This document shows, in pieces, positions 9,331 to 17,917 of a stretch of 62,829 nt of DNA. Origin of the DNA: Bacteroidales bacterium (GTDB lineage Bacteria; Bacteroidota; Bacteroidia; Bacteroidales; UBA932). Location of the stretch: the NCBI GenBank assembly GCA_017452265.1, contig JAFTMS010000014.1:1-62829 (forward strand), read 5' to 3'. Numbering within the stretch: position 1 is the stretch's first letter; each line of letters begins with the position of its first letter. The translations under genes and the position numbers were made by a program. Under the pieces are notes generated by a model, which saw only the letters and a program-made list of their open reading frames with translations, was not told where the DNA came from and did no database searches.

Positions 9331-9471
9331 CACTCATCCGGAAAAACGCCTCTTTTTCCGGATCACCCCAGCTTTTTTCGTCCCTCGTCCGGAAAAACGC
9401 GCCATTTTCCGGAGCACCCTCGCATTTTTCGCCACTCGTCCGGAAAAACGCCTCTTTTTCCGGAGCACCCT
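9331..9471 (+). repeat. 51-bp tandem palindromic repeat, about 2.8 units
   Basis: Units begin at 9331, 9382 and 9433 with CACTCATCC or a close variant. Each carries an inverted repeat CCGGAAAA...TTTTCCGG and a GAGCACCC-type spacer ending in a T-run. The same family with the same 51-bp period recurs at 34840 and 60495, always just after a plus-strand stop codon. The T-rich hairpins could act as terminators or 3'-end stabilisers between the convergent DUF454 and sigma-factor genes. Positions 9472-9521 hold nothing recognisable. Confidence 0.85.
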
Positions 9472-9521
9472 CAGCGCCAGGCTGACCGGCTACCTCCGGG
9501 CAACTACATATGGAGGTCTGT

Positions 9522-10034
9522 TCAGATCATCATAAGAATAAAAAACAGATAGTCCTTCAAGGCTGTGCGCAGCAGCCTGAGGGAGTTCGTCACGTAGGAT
9601 TCGACCGTCTTCTGGGACAGATTCAGATGCTGGGCAATCTCCTTGTTCGACATTCCGGAAAAGCGGCTGAGGACGAAGGCCTGCCTGTATCTTTCAGGCA
9701 GATCCTGAATCGCGTTGCAGAGCTGTTCCTTTATATCCATGAGAAGGCTCTCGTCCGGAGTCTCGAAATATTCCGACAGCCGTTCGGCTATATATTCCTG
9801 ATAGGCACGGCTGCTTCTGCGGTCGCGTATACGGTTCAGGCATCTGTTCCTGACGGAAGTGAAAAGATAGCTTCTGGAGATCTGTGACGGGTCTTTTGTC
9901 TCGATGAGGTTTGCGAAGATGTCACATACGACGTCTTCCGCATCATGCGCCGGTACAAAGAGCGACGCATAGTTACAGAGGTCTCCGTAATGGGAGACGA
10001 AAATCGAGTGGTATTTTTCAAGTCTGCCGTACAT
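9522..10034 (-). CDS. ECF-type RNA polymerase sigma factor of the PUL
   Basis: Extracytoplasmic-function sigma-70 factor, 170 residues from the ATG at 10034 (an upstream in-frame TTG at 10043 is less likely). Region 2 contains HDAEDVVCDIFANLIE and region 4 the helix-turn-helix SNKEIAQHLNLSQKTVESYV after LPERYRQAFVLSRF. It is divergent from a FecR-type anti-sigma gene followed by a SusC gene with an STN domain, the standard Bacteroidales trans-envelope signalling arrangement. It presumably drives the downstream PUL when SusC binds its glycan. Confidence 0.93.
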   Translation of the reverse strand: MYGRLEKYHSIFVSHYGDLCNYASLFVPAHDAEDVVCDIFANLIETKDPSQISRSYLFTSVRNRCLNRIRDRRSSRAYQEYIAERLSEYFETPDESLLMDIKEQLCNAIQDLPERYRQAFVLSRFSGMSNKEIAQHLNLSQKTVESYVTNSLRLLRTALKDYLFFILMMI

Positions 10035-10040
10035 TTCGTG

Positions 10041-10073
10041 CAAATATATGCAAAAAAGAAATTAAAACACAAA
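10041..10073 (-). promoter_or_regulatory. Predicted promoter of the ECF sigma gene
   Basis: On the minus strand TTTG (10073-10070), 21 nt, then an exact TATATTTG (10048-10041). Initiation a few nucleotides downstream would fall almost on the sigma-factor ATG at 10034, so the mRNA would be leaderless or nearly so; alternatively the match is chance in AT-rich DNA. Confidence 0.4.
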
Positions 10074-10128
10074 TAACCCGTAGTGTTTTGTGCCGGTTGT
10101 GTGTTATGAATATAAGTGCACGAAAAAT

Positions 10129-11124
10129 ATGACAAGAATGAAATCGACAGACAAGCTGCTGAAGTATCTCAAGGGAGAACTCACGCAGGAAGGGGCAAAG
10201 GAAATAGAGGCATGGGCCGACGAATCAGAGGAGAACGGACGCGAACTGCTTTCCCTTGCCAAGGTTTATCATCTCGGTATCCTCGCCCGGAAGCATTCTG
10301 AGGATGAGGTCGTGAATGCATGGCGGAAGGTCTGCGAAAAGGCAGGAGCAGGGGGGGGCAAGACCATAAGACCCGCCCGACCTTGGCTAAGATGGTCGGT
10401 GGCTGCGGTCATGGCGGCTCTGCTCTGCCTGAATGCTGCTCTGATGCTGGACAAGGCTTCCGACGTTGAAGAGGGATTGCTGACCCTTGCCTCGAACAAC
10501 GGCAGCCATGTGACATACACCCTGACGGACGGTACCAAGGTTACGCTCAACAAGAACTCCGTTCTGGAGTTCCCCGTCGCATTCAATTCCGAGGAGCGCA
10601 GGGTGAAGCTCGTGGGCGAAGGCTATTTCGACGTGACAAAGGATCCGTCAAAGCCTTTCATCGTGGAGACAGACAAGAACATAAATATAAAGGTACTCGG
10701 AACCACATTCAATATAGAATCCTATGCGGCCGACGACATAGTCCAGGTGGATCTCATCTCCGGTTCGGTCGAGGTGAGCTGCGATAAGGATGGGGACTTC
10801 TCATGCATCATGCATCCTTCCGAAAGGTTCACGTATGACACCCGTTCAGGCAAGATGTCGGTGGAGGAGATGCTGGGAGTGGACGGGACCGAATGGATGT
10901 ACGGCAGGCTCGTATTCAGCGACGAGACCCTCAGGGAGGTTTCGCGTCAGCTTTCGAACCATTTCGACATCAAGGTCGTGACCGACGACGAATCCCTCGC
11001 GAGGATGAGGTTCTCAGGTTCGTTTGAGAACCATACGCTCGAACAGGTCCTCCTCTACATGGAGCAGGCCTGCGACATAAGGGCTGAAAGATTCGAGGAC
11101 TGCATCCGTCTGAAGAAACAATGA
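10129..11124 (+). CDS. FecR-family anti-sigma factor
   Basis: Inner-membrane anti-sigma protein that relays a signal from the SusC STN domain to the ECF factor. N-terminal cytoplasmic anti-sigma region (TDKLLKYLKGELTQEGAKEIEAW), one transmembrane helix (WSVAAVMAALLCLNAALML, about residues 87-105), periplasmic FecR domain (TLTDGTKVTLNKNSVLEFP; VKLVGEGYFDVTKDPSKPFIVET) and a C-terminal DUF4974-type region ending FSGSFENHTLEQVLLYM. Two ATGs are possible (10129, 10138); I list the first, 331 residues. A further in-frame GTG at 10090 is unlikely. First gene of the PUL transcript. Confidence 0.93.
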   Translation: MTRMKSTDKLLKYLKGELTQEGAKEIEAWADESEENGRELLSLAKVYHLGILARKHSEDEVVNAWRKVCEKAGAGGGKTIRPARPWLRWSVAAVMAALLCLNAALMLDKASDVEEGLLTLASNNGSHVTYTLTDGTKVTLNKNSVLEFPVAFNSEERRVKLVGEGYFDVTKDPSKPFIVETDKNINIKVLGTTFNIESYAADDIVQVDLISGSVEVSCDKDGDFSCIMHPSERFTYDTRSGKMSVEEMLGVDGTEWMYGRLVFSDETLREVSRQLSNHFDIKVVTDDESLARMRFSGSFENHTLEQVLLYMEQACDIRAERFEDCIRLKKQ

Positions 11125-11147
11125 TTCACATATATAAATAACACATT

Positions 11148-14100
11148 ATGCTGAAAAAACTATCACTGATGTTGTGCATCATGCTGTTGTCTCTGTCCGT
11201 TTCCGCACAGAATTCGGACAGGATCACGGTAGTGATGTCGGACAGACCTCTGTCGGAGGTGCTGGCTGATATCCAGAGCCAGTCTGGATATAAGTTCTTC
11301 TACAGCCGCGATGCCGTGGAAATGCAGAAGAAGGTGACGTTTTCCGCTACCAGAGAGCCTGCGAAGGCAGCAATAACAAGGCTGCTGAAGGAATATGGAG
11401 TGGATTTTACAATCAATGGCACTGATGTCGTGATTCTCGCGCGTCAGCCAAAGAACGAGAAGCACACCATTACGGGAACGCTCATAGACGACATGGGCTA
11501 TCCGCTGCCGGGCGGCGGTGTCATGGTTGCGGGAACGACCCAGGGAGTCGTGACGGACATCGACGGAAACTTCGCCATCGACGTGAACCTTCCGTGCGTG
11601 CTGGAGTTCTCGTATGTCGGTTATGTGACCCAGACAAAGACGGTCAACGACCCGCAGCCGGTGAACGTGAAGCTCATGATAAACGCAAATGAGCTGAAGG
11701 AGGTCGTGGTCGTAGGTTATGGTACAATGGAGAAGAGGGAGGTGACAAGCTCCATCACATCCATCAAGGCCGACAAGCTCATCCAGGGAGGCGGCGGAGC
11801 GACTCTTGCAACTGCCCTGCGTGGAGAAATTTCCGGAATGACCATCAACACAAACGCCAGCCCGAATGCATCATACGGCTTCCAGCTGCGCGGTGTGTCG
11901 TCAATCAATGCTGACGACTCGCCTCTTGTTGTCATCGACGGTATCCCGGGAGGACATTTCAGCTCCCTCAATCAGGATGAAATCGAGTCCATCGACATTC
12001 TCAAGGATGCTTCTGCAGGAGCGATCTACGGAACGAGGGCGGCCGGCGGCGTGATCCTCGTGACCACTAAGAAGGCCAAGGAAGGAACATTCAAGATCAG
12101 CTACACCGGCGAGGTGTCTACAGAAGCCGTGACTGCAAGGCCGCGTGTGCTCAGCAGGGAAAGGTATCTGAAATACGACCTCGGTACCGATTACGGCCAC
12201 AATACCGACTGGTACGGCGAACTTCTCAATGAAGGTGCTGTTTCGCACAGGCATTCGGTCAGCATGACCGGAGGCTCGTCCGTCGCCAAGATTTATGCCA
12301 ACTTCATGACCCAGGACCAGAAGGGTATAGCCATCGGAGACGGCAGAAAGGACTATGAAGGACGTATAAATGCGTATTTCAGCGCATTGGACAAGCTTCT
12401 TGAAATCAATATCCATACGCAGTATCTTCAGGTCAAGAGAGACCTCAGGTCTTCTGCAAGCCAGTTCAATCAGGCGATCAGGCTCAATCCGACGCTCAGC
12501 CCTTACAGCGACGCCAATGAATCAGGATATAATGTCCTGACCGGAAGCAAGGATGTATTCAACCCTGTGGCAGACGTCATGCTCAAGGAGATGGAACGTA
12601 CGGAATCATGGCTTTCCGCAGATGCCTCGCTGAAGATAAACCTTCCGCACGACATAGACCTTCAGGCCACCGTCGGCTGGCAGAACAAGACACGTCAGGG
12701 AATGACCTATCTGGACAGCCATCACAAGGACTGCATCGATTACGGTTATCATGGCTATGGAGCCCACAGCTTCGACAAGAACGTAGACCTTACGACAGAG
12801 GCTACGGCAAGCTGGACCGGCATGATAAAGGAACACAAGATATCGGCGGTTGCCGGCTACAGCTTCTTCCAGAGCGGCGGTGAGGGAATCAGCATGTCGA
12901 ATGCGGATTTCGTGATCGACGGCATCGGTGCCTGGGATATAGGCAAGGGTACTTATCTGGCAAAGGGAGATGCCGGCATGTCTTCGGAAAAGTATACCCG
13001 TGAGCGTCTTCTTGCATTCTTCGCAAGGGCCAACTGGGCATGGAAGGACAGATATCTTCTCATGGCGTCCATCCGTCACGAAGGTTCTTCGAAGTTCGGT
13101 AAGAACAACCGCTGGGGAACATTCTGGAGCGTTTCGGGAGGATGGCGTCTTTCTCAGGAACCGTGGATGCAGGACATAGAGTGGATAAACGACCTGAAGA
13201 TCCGTCTCGGCTATGGTGTCACCGGTAACAACAACTTCTCCAACGGAGTCACGGTGCCGACCTACAGCTCGAATTCAAGCTGGATATATGACGGCGAATG
13301 GATCGTCTCTTACGGACATGCCAAGAATGTCAACAACAACCTCAGATGGGAGCAGAAGTCAGAGCTGAACTTCGGTATAGACTACTCGTTCCTCGACAAC
13401 AGACTCTACGGTAAGGTGGATGTCTACCGCAGGGCCGTGACAGGAATGCTGTACTCCATCCGTGTGCCTCAGCCTCCTGCAATCTATGATACGACCGTGA
13501 TGAATTACGGAGACCTTGAAAACATCGGTTGGGAAATTGAAGTCGGAGGCGTGCCGGTGCGCAAAGGCGATTTCCAGTGGTCTACCACCCTGCGCCTTTC
13601 GCATAACACTTCACGCATCACCTCGCTCTGGGGCAACAACACCTATTCCGACCGCGTGCAGTTCCCTTCTCCGGGTAATCCGGGTTACGGCGGCCGTCTT
13701 GAGGCTGGAACCCGGATCGGACAGTTCTACATCTGGAAATATGCAGGTGTGACTGAAGAAGGAAAGTGGCTCATATATGACAAGAACGACAACATCATCC
13801 TCGCGGACAACAGGAAGTATGAGGACAAGAGATACATCGGCAATGCAATCCCGGCTGTCATAGCGTCGTGGAACCATTCGTTCAGCTACAAGAACCTCTC
13901 CCTCGGCATCAACCTCCGCAGCTGGATAGATTACGATGTGTTCAATACCATCAACATGTACTACGGTCTGGCGACCAATGCCGGAACGAATGTCCTCAGG
14001 TCAGCATTCATAGAGAACCGCAACATCAAGCAGGAAAAGGTGCTGTGCGACTATTGGATCGAGGACGGAACCTTCCTGAAGATCGATGCCATTTCGCTCG

Positions 14101-14306
14101 GATACAACATCGACATGAAGAAATGGCAGAAGTTCATCGATAATATAAATGTGTTCCTGACCATTCGTGACGTAGCCTGCTTCAGCATGTACAGCGGACT
14201 TGATCCGGAAATAAACATCAACGGAATCGATGTCGGATACGAGTGGTTCAACAAGCTCTATCCGCGTACGGCAAGGTTTACATTAGGAGCAAAAATTACA
14301 TTCTAA
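11148..14306 (+). CDS. SusC/RagA TonB-dependent outer-membrane glycan transporter with STN domain
   Basis: Outer-membrane importer of oligosaccharides, partner of the SusD protein encoded next. The 1052 residues comprise a signal peptide (LSVSA), an STN signalling domain (about 24-95, DRPLSEVLADIQSQSGYKFFYS), a carboxypeptidase-regulatory-like domain (about 104-185, ITGTLIDDMGYPLPGGGVMV), the SusC signature VVVVGYGTMEKREVTSSI, the plug (LRGEISGMTIN ... PLVVIDGIPGG ... ILKDASAGAIYGTRAAGGVILVTTKK), and a long beta-barrel ending in aromatic F. The STN domain fits regulation through the adjacent FecR/ECF pair. Full length, no disruption seen. Confidence 0.96.
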   Translation: MLKKLSLMLCIMLLSLSVSAQNSDRITVVMSDRPLSEVLADIQSQSGYKFFYSRDAVEMQKKVTFSATREPAKAAITRLLKEYGVDFTINGTDVVILARQPKNEKHTITGTLIDDMGYPLPGGGVMVAGTTQGVVTDIDGNFAIDVNLPCVLEFSYVGYVTQTKTVNDPQPVNVKLMINANELKEVVVVGYGTMEKREVTSSITSIKADKLIQGGGGATLATALRGEISGMTINTNASPNASYGFQLRGVSSINADDSPLVVIDGIPGGHFSSLNQDEIESIDILKDASAGAIYGTRAAGGVILVTTKKAKEGTFKISYTGEVSTEAVTARPRVLSRERYLKYDLGTDYGHNTDWYGELLNEGAVSHRHSVSMTGGSSVAKIYANFMTQDQKGIAIGDGRKDYEGRINAYFSALDKLLEINIHTQYLQVKRDLRSSASQFNQAIRLNPTLSPYSDANESGYNVLTGSKDVFNPVADVMLKEMERTESWLSADASLKINLPHDIDLQATVGWQNKTRQGMTYLDSHHKDCIDYGYHGYGAHSFDKNVDLTTEATASWTGMIKEHKISAVAGYSFFQSGGEGISMSNADFVIDGIGAWDIGKGTYLAKGDAGMSSEKYTRERLLAFFARANWAWKDRYLLMASIRHEGSSKFGKNNRWGTFWSVSGGWRLSQEPWMQDIEWINDLKIRLGYGVTGNNNFSNGVTVPTYSSNSSWIYDGEWIVSYGHAKNVNNNLRWEQKSELNFGIDYSFLDNRLYGKVDVYRRAVTGMLYSIRVPQPPAIYDTTVMNYGDLENIGWEIEVGGVPVRKGDFQWSTTLRLSHNTSRITSLWGNNTYSDRVQFPSPGNPGYGGRLEAGTRIGQFYIWKYAGVTEEGKWLIYDKNDNIILADNRKYEDKRYIGNAIPAVIASWNHSFSYKNLSLGINLRSWIDYDVFNTINMYYGLATNAGTNVLRSAFIENRNIKQEKVLCDYWIEDGTFLKIDAISLGYNIDMKKWQKFIDNINVFLTIRDVACFSMYSGLDPEININGIDVGYEWFNKLYPRTARFTLGAKITF

Positions 14307-14317
14307 GACAGGGATTT

Positions 14318-15985
14318 ATGAAAAAATATCTTATATTTTTACTTGGAGCGGCAGTTCTGGCGGGATGCAGTCTTGAACCTGTGTTCTATTCGTCCGTCAC
14401 CCCGGATGTCTATTATGACAGTCCTTCCACGATATATTCCGCTTTGTCAAGACCATTCACACACTGGAGATGGTTCCAGCAGGAGCACAGGTGGTATCTT
14501 CAGGAATATCCGACCGACGAGCTGTGCTCGCCTCAGAGATACATCCATTTCGAGGACGGCGGAATGTGGGCGGAACTCCATCATCATAAATGGACACCTG
14601 ACCATGAGTGCTTCATCAAGACATGGAGCGGCATAGGACAGGGAATATCGCTGGCCTACAGTATCGCAGAAGACCTCAAGGATGTCGACTATGAGAAATG
14701 CGGTCTGGACGAAACCGTAAAGCAGGAGCATCTTTGCCAGCTCAAGGCGCTGGTCGCATATTTCTACCTTCGCGGTCTCGACTATTTCGGAGGGATGCCT
14801 ATTTATAGGGGATATACCCTTGACGAGGCTCCACGTTCTACGGCAAAGGAGACGTTTGACTTCATTGAGGAACTGCTTATGAGCTCCATCAAGGATCTGA
14901 AGCCATATCAGAAGGGCGACTCTCATGACGGCTTCATCACTCAGGGAGCGGCTGCTGCAATGCTCGCCCAGCTGTATTTCAACGCCATATCATATATAGG
15001 TGAGGACCGTTTTGCCGATTGCGCGGCTGTATGCCAGGACATCATTGACCAGAAATACGGCCAGTATGAGCTGTCGCAGACATGGAACACCCATTTCGGA
15101 TTCGACAATGAGACCAGCGCGGAGAACATATGGATTGCTCCGTCTGCAAATTCGCAGTTCCTGATTTCATGGTATTTCTCGCAGTCGAGCCCTAACAACA
15201 TCGCGAAATACTACAATTCCTCAGGAGCCTCGGCCTATAACGGAGTATGTCTCCAGCCATCACTCGACCCGATGGGAAATCAGTACACGTCGAAGCTGGG
15301 CCGTCCTTTCTCGAAGTACCACGAAAGCGACCTCAGAAAGAAGCCGTATCTCTATCACGGAAAGAAGGAATACGAAGGCATGTTCCTCATGGGCGAACTT
15401 GTGAATCCTAAGACAGGAGACGCCTGCAAAGGTAACTGGGACTATCAGGGCGAGGTACTTGTGCTTGTGGATCAGATTGCACATTTCAAGGAACTCGGCG
15501 AGAAGTACGCGGATGTGTCCGAACTCCCGTCTGACATGTATTCAGGCGAGGAAAATTCCGGAATCAGGCTTGTGAAATATCCGACTCCTGATGTCGCGGA
15601 TGATGCGTACCGCTGGGATCCCGACTGGGTGGTGATAAGGCTTGCGGAAGTCTACTACATGCTGGCCGAATGCAAGTTCCGCGCAGGAGACAAGCAGGGC
15701 GCGGCAAGCCTCTTCAATACAGTCCGCATCAGGAACTTCGCTTCTGCGGATCCTGATCCTGTGACTGAAGCCAACATCGACAAGTACCGTATCCTTGATG
15801 AGTGGATGACAGAATTCCTCGGTGAAGGACGCAGACGCACGGACCTCATAAGGTGGGACGTGTACCTTACGGATTCATGGTGGGATCACAATCCGAGTCT
15901 GGACGAGCATCTGAAGCTCTTCCCGATACCGACGTCAGCGCTGTCGAGCAGCAACAACTTACTTAAACAGAATCCAGGATATTAA
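14318..15985 (+). CDS. SusD/RagB-family glycan-binding lipoprotein
   Basis: Surface lipoprotein that caps SusC and binds glycan. The chosen ATG gives a lipoprotein signal (LLGAAVLAGC, Cys16) and 555 residues, normal for the family; an upstream in-frame start would overlap susC and lack a signal. C-terminal SusD hallmarks are visible: RLAEVYYMLAEC followed by GAASLFNTVRIRNF and the closing EGRRRTDLIRWD ... LKLFPIPTSALSSSNNLLKQNPGY. It follows susC by 11 nt. Glycan specificity cannot be read from the sequence. Confidence 0.95.
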   Translation: MKKYLIFLLGAAVLAGCSLEPVFYSSVTPDVYYDSPSTIYSALSRPFTHWRWFQQEHRWYLQEYPTDELCSPQRYIHFEDGGMWAELHHHKWTPDHECFIKTWSGIGQGISLAYSIAEDLKDVDYEKCGLDETVKQEHLCQLKALVAYFYLRGLDYFGGMPIYRGYTLDEAPRSTAKETFDFIEELLMSSIKDLKPYQKGDSHDGFITQGAAAAMLAQLYFNAISYIGEDRFADCAAVCQDIIDQKYGQYELSQTWNTHFGFDNETSAENIWIAPSANSQFLISWYFSQSSPNNIAKYYNSSGASAYNGVCLQPSLDPMGNQYTSKLGRPFSKYHESDLRKKPYLYHGKKEYEGMFLMGELVNPKTGDACKGNWDYQGEVLVLVDQIAHFKELGEKYADVSELPSDMYSGEENSGIRLVKYPTPDVADDAYRWDPDWVVIRLAEVYYMLAECKFRAGDKQGAASLFNTVRIRNFASADPDPVTEANIDKYRILDEWMTEFLGEGRRRTDLIRWDVYLTDSWWDHNPSLDEHLKLFPIPTSALSSSNNLLKQNPGY

Positions 15986-15988
15986 GAT

Positions 15989-17242
15989 ATGGAAAGGATA
16001 TTTAAAATGATCTTATTGGCTGCCCTCGCCTTTGCAGCGGCAGCATGTTACAGGGAGCTTCCTTTCCCTGATGACGAAGAAGAGAAGACCTTCGAACAGC
16101 TTCCTTCATGGCAGAAGGGCTATATGGATATCCATCAGATAAGCACAGGACGAGGAAACTGCACCTTCATGATTCTTCCGGACGGAACGACCATGATGGT
16201 GGATGCAGGTGACCTTGGCTCGGGCAGCTTCAAGCAGGAGATCATGAGCCGTGTCCCGTACACCAGCCGTACTCCGGGTGAGTGGATCGTGCGCTACGCC
16301 TCACATTTCCTTGAAGACGCCGGCCTTCCTTCGGACAAGCTTGACTATATGCTTGTGACGCATTTCCATAACGACCACATCGGAACACCGGCCGATTATT
16401 CTCTGCCGAGCAATAACGGAAAATATTTTATGACGGGTGTGTCGCATGTCGGCAATTTCCTGAATATCGAGGACTTTATCGACAGAGGCTATCCGGACTA
16501 CAATTTCCCATACGCCGGTGTCATCGACAATGCCATGATGGACAACTATATGGCTTTCCTGAATGACGATGCGAACCTGATTGTGAACAGATCGGCTTTC
16601 GAAGTGGGTTCGGCAGGGCAGTTCGTGCTCAAGAACGCCCCTCAGGACTATCCTTCGTTTTCCATCAGAAACATCTACTGCAACGGCCGGATCTGGACAG
16701 GAGAAGGCGGGACGACGGAGAACCTTGTTCCTGACGGAGTGGATCAGAACACCCTTTCGGATGAGAATCTCTGGTCGGCCGTGATCAATGTCAATTACGG
16801 CGATTTCGACTACCACAGCGGAGCCGACATCCTCGGCGGTTACGGCGACTGGCGCAATGTGGAGTCCAAGGTCGGGAAACTCATCGGAGAAACCGATGTC
16901 GTGCTCTGCAACCACCATGCGTACAAGGATGCCATGAATGCCGATATGGTCAATTCGACGAAGCCGCAGGCCTATGTCATCCCTGTGTGGGACTACTATC
17001 ATCCGGAGGAAGCTCCTCTTGCACGCATGATGAGCAACCCGGAGAGCATGGTGTTCGCGGCTGGACTCGTGGAAAGCAACAGGACGCGTCTTCTCGAGAA
17101 TGGAGAAAGAATCAAGCCGGAAGGTCATATCGTGGTGCGTGTCTATGAGGGAGGAAGCGAATTCCAGGTGTATGTCCTCAACGACAGGAACACGGATTAT
17201 GACGTCCTTTACAAGACGGAAAGAATCACTTCTAACAAATAA
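15989..17242 (+). CDS. Lipid-anchored MBL-fold (ComEC-like) hydrolase, standalone module
   Basis: Predicted exported metallo-beta-lactamase-fold hydrolase of unknown substrate, 417 residues. A lipoprotein-like signal ends at Cys20 (AAAAC). The module begins at WQKGYMDIHQISTGRGN (residue 41), resembling the ComEC/Rec2 opening, then FMILPDGTTMMVDAGD, the metal motif H125-F-H127-N-D129-H130, and a second His pair H309-H310 (LCNHHAYKDAM). A beta-rich tail (HIVVRVYEGGSEFQVYVLNDRNTDY) closes it. Two homologous modules occur in this operon as C-terminal fusions. Phosphodiesterase, sulfatase or esterase chemistry are all possible; MBL fold is likely, function unknown. Confidence 0.8.
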   Translation: MERIFKMILLAALAFAAAACYRELPFPDDEEEKTFEQLPSWQKGYMDIHQISTGRGNCTFMILPDGTTMMVDAGDLGSGSFKQEIMSRVPYTSRTPGEWIVRYASHFLEDAGLPSDKLDYMLVTHFHNDHIGTPADYSLPSNNGKYFMTGVSHVGNFLNIEDFIDRGYPDYNFPYAGVIDNAMMDNYMAFLNDDANLIVNRSAFEVGSAGQFVLKNAPQDYPSFSIRNIYCNGRIWTGEGGTTENLVPDGVDQNTLSDENLWSAVINVNYGDFDYHSGADILGGYGDWRNVESKVGKLIGETDVVLCNHHAYKDAMNADMVNSTKPQAYVIPVWDYYHPEEAPLARMMSNPESMVFAAGLVESNRTRLLENGERIKPEGHIVVRVYEGGSEFQVYVLNDRNTDYDVLYKTERITSNK

Positions 17243-17247
17243 CTGCA

Positions 17248-17892
17248 ATGAAAAGGATAATAACATTCATATTCATCTGTGCCTCGATTCTTTCGTGTCA
17301 GAAGGAAGAGGGCATGGGAAAGGTCGAGGTCGAGAGTGATGTGATATATCTGCCGGCTGCTGCCGGTACCCGCCATGTACTGGTAGATGCTACGACAGAG
17401 TGGAGGCTCGAATACGATACATCCACACCATGGATGTCGACCGACCTTCATGGAGGCAAGGTCAACAGAAAGTATTTCACTGTTTCCTTCCTCGACAATC
17501 CTTATGCTTCTGCACGCACGTGCAGCATAAGGGTGTTCACCAGTGACGGGAACGACACGAAGGAAATCACGGTGATCCAGAAGCGCCGTCCTTCGGTGAT
17601 ACAGTTCGAGACTGAAGAACTTGAGGTGGAATGCTGGGCCGGAACATATTCGGTGGCATTTACGGACAACATCATAGACCGGCAGGATATAAAGTTCAGC
17701 ACGGATTCCGACTGGATCACCCTGTATCCTTATTCCGATGATGGTGATGTCGTCGAATTCTATATAGACAGACTCCCGAGTGTTGTGGAAAGCCACAGGA
17801 CAGGCCATGTCTATGTCACATGTGAGGTGGAGGATGAGGGAACCGTCACCGATGTGCTTACGGTCAGACAGCTGGCTGGAACAAATGAGTAG
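17248..17892 (+). CDS. BACON-domain surface lipoprotein
   Basis: 214-residue predicted lipoprotein: signal FIFICASILSC (Cys15) followed by QKEE, resembling the Bacteroidetes surface-export signal of an early Lys/acidic patch. Two BACON-like Ig modules are suggested by the repeated pattern of W...STD/DSDWITL, phi-x-phi strands and closing ITVIQKR / LTVRQLAG, roughly residues 27-110 and 115-212. BACON domains in PULs usually bind carbohydrate or mucin or act as spacers. It lies 5 nt after the MBL gene and is probably a surface glycan-binding protein of this locus. Confidence 0.75.
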   Translation: MKRIITFIFICASILSCQKEEGMGKVEVESDVIYLPAAAGTRHVLVDATTEWRLEYDTSTPWMSTDLHGGKVNRKYFTVSFLDNPYASARTCSIRVFTSDGNDTKEITVIQKRRPSVIQFETEELEVECWAGTYSVAFTDNIIDRQDIKFSTDSDWITLYPYSDDGDVVEFYIDRLPSVVESHRTGHVYVTCEVEDEGTVTDVLTVRQLAGTNE

Positions 17893-17917
17893 AATAACAG
17901 ATGATAAAGAGCAAGTT

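Noticed and set aside
9331-9471. Regularly spaced repeats resembling a CRISPR array
   Set aside because: Only 2-3 units, the spacers are themselves conserved between loci, and no cas genes are present.
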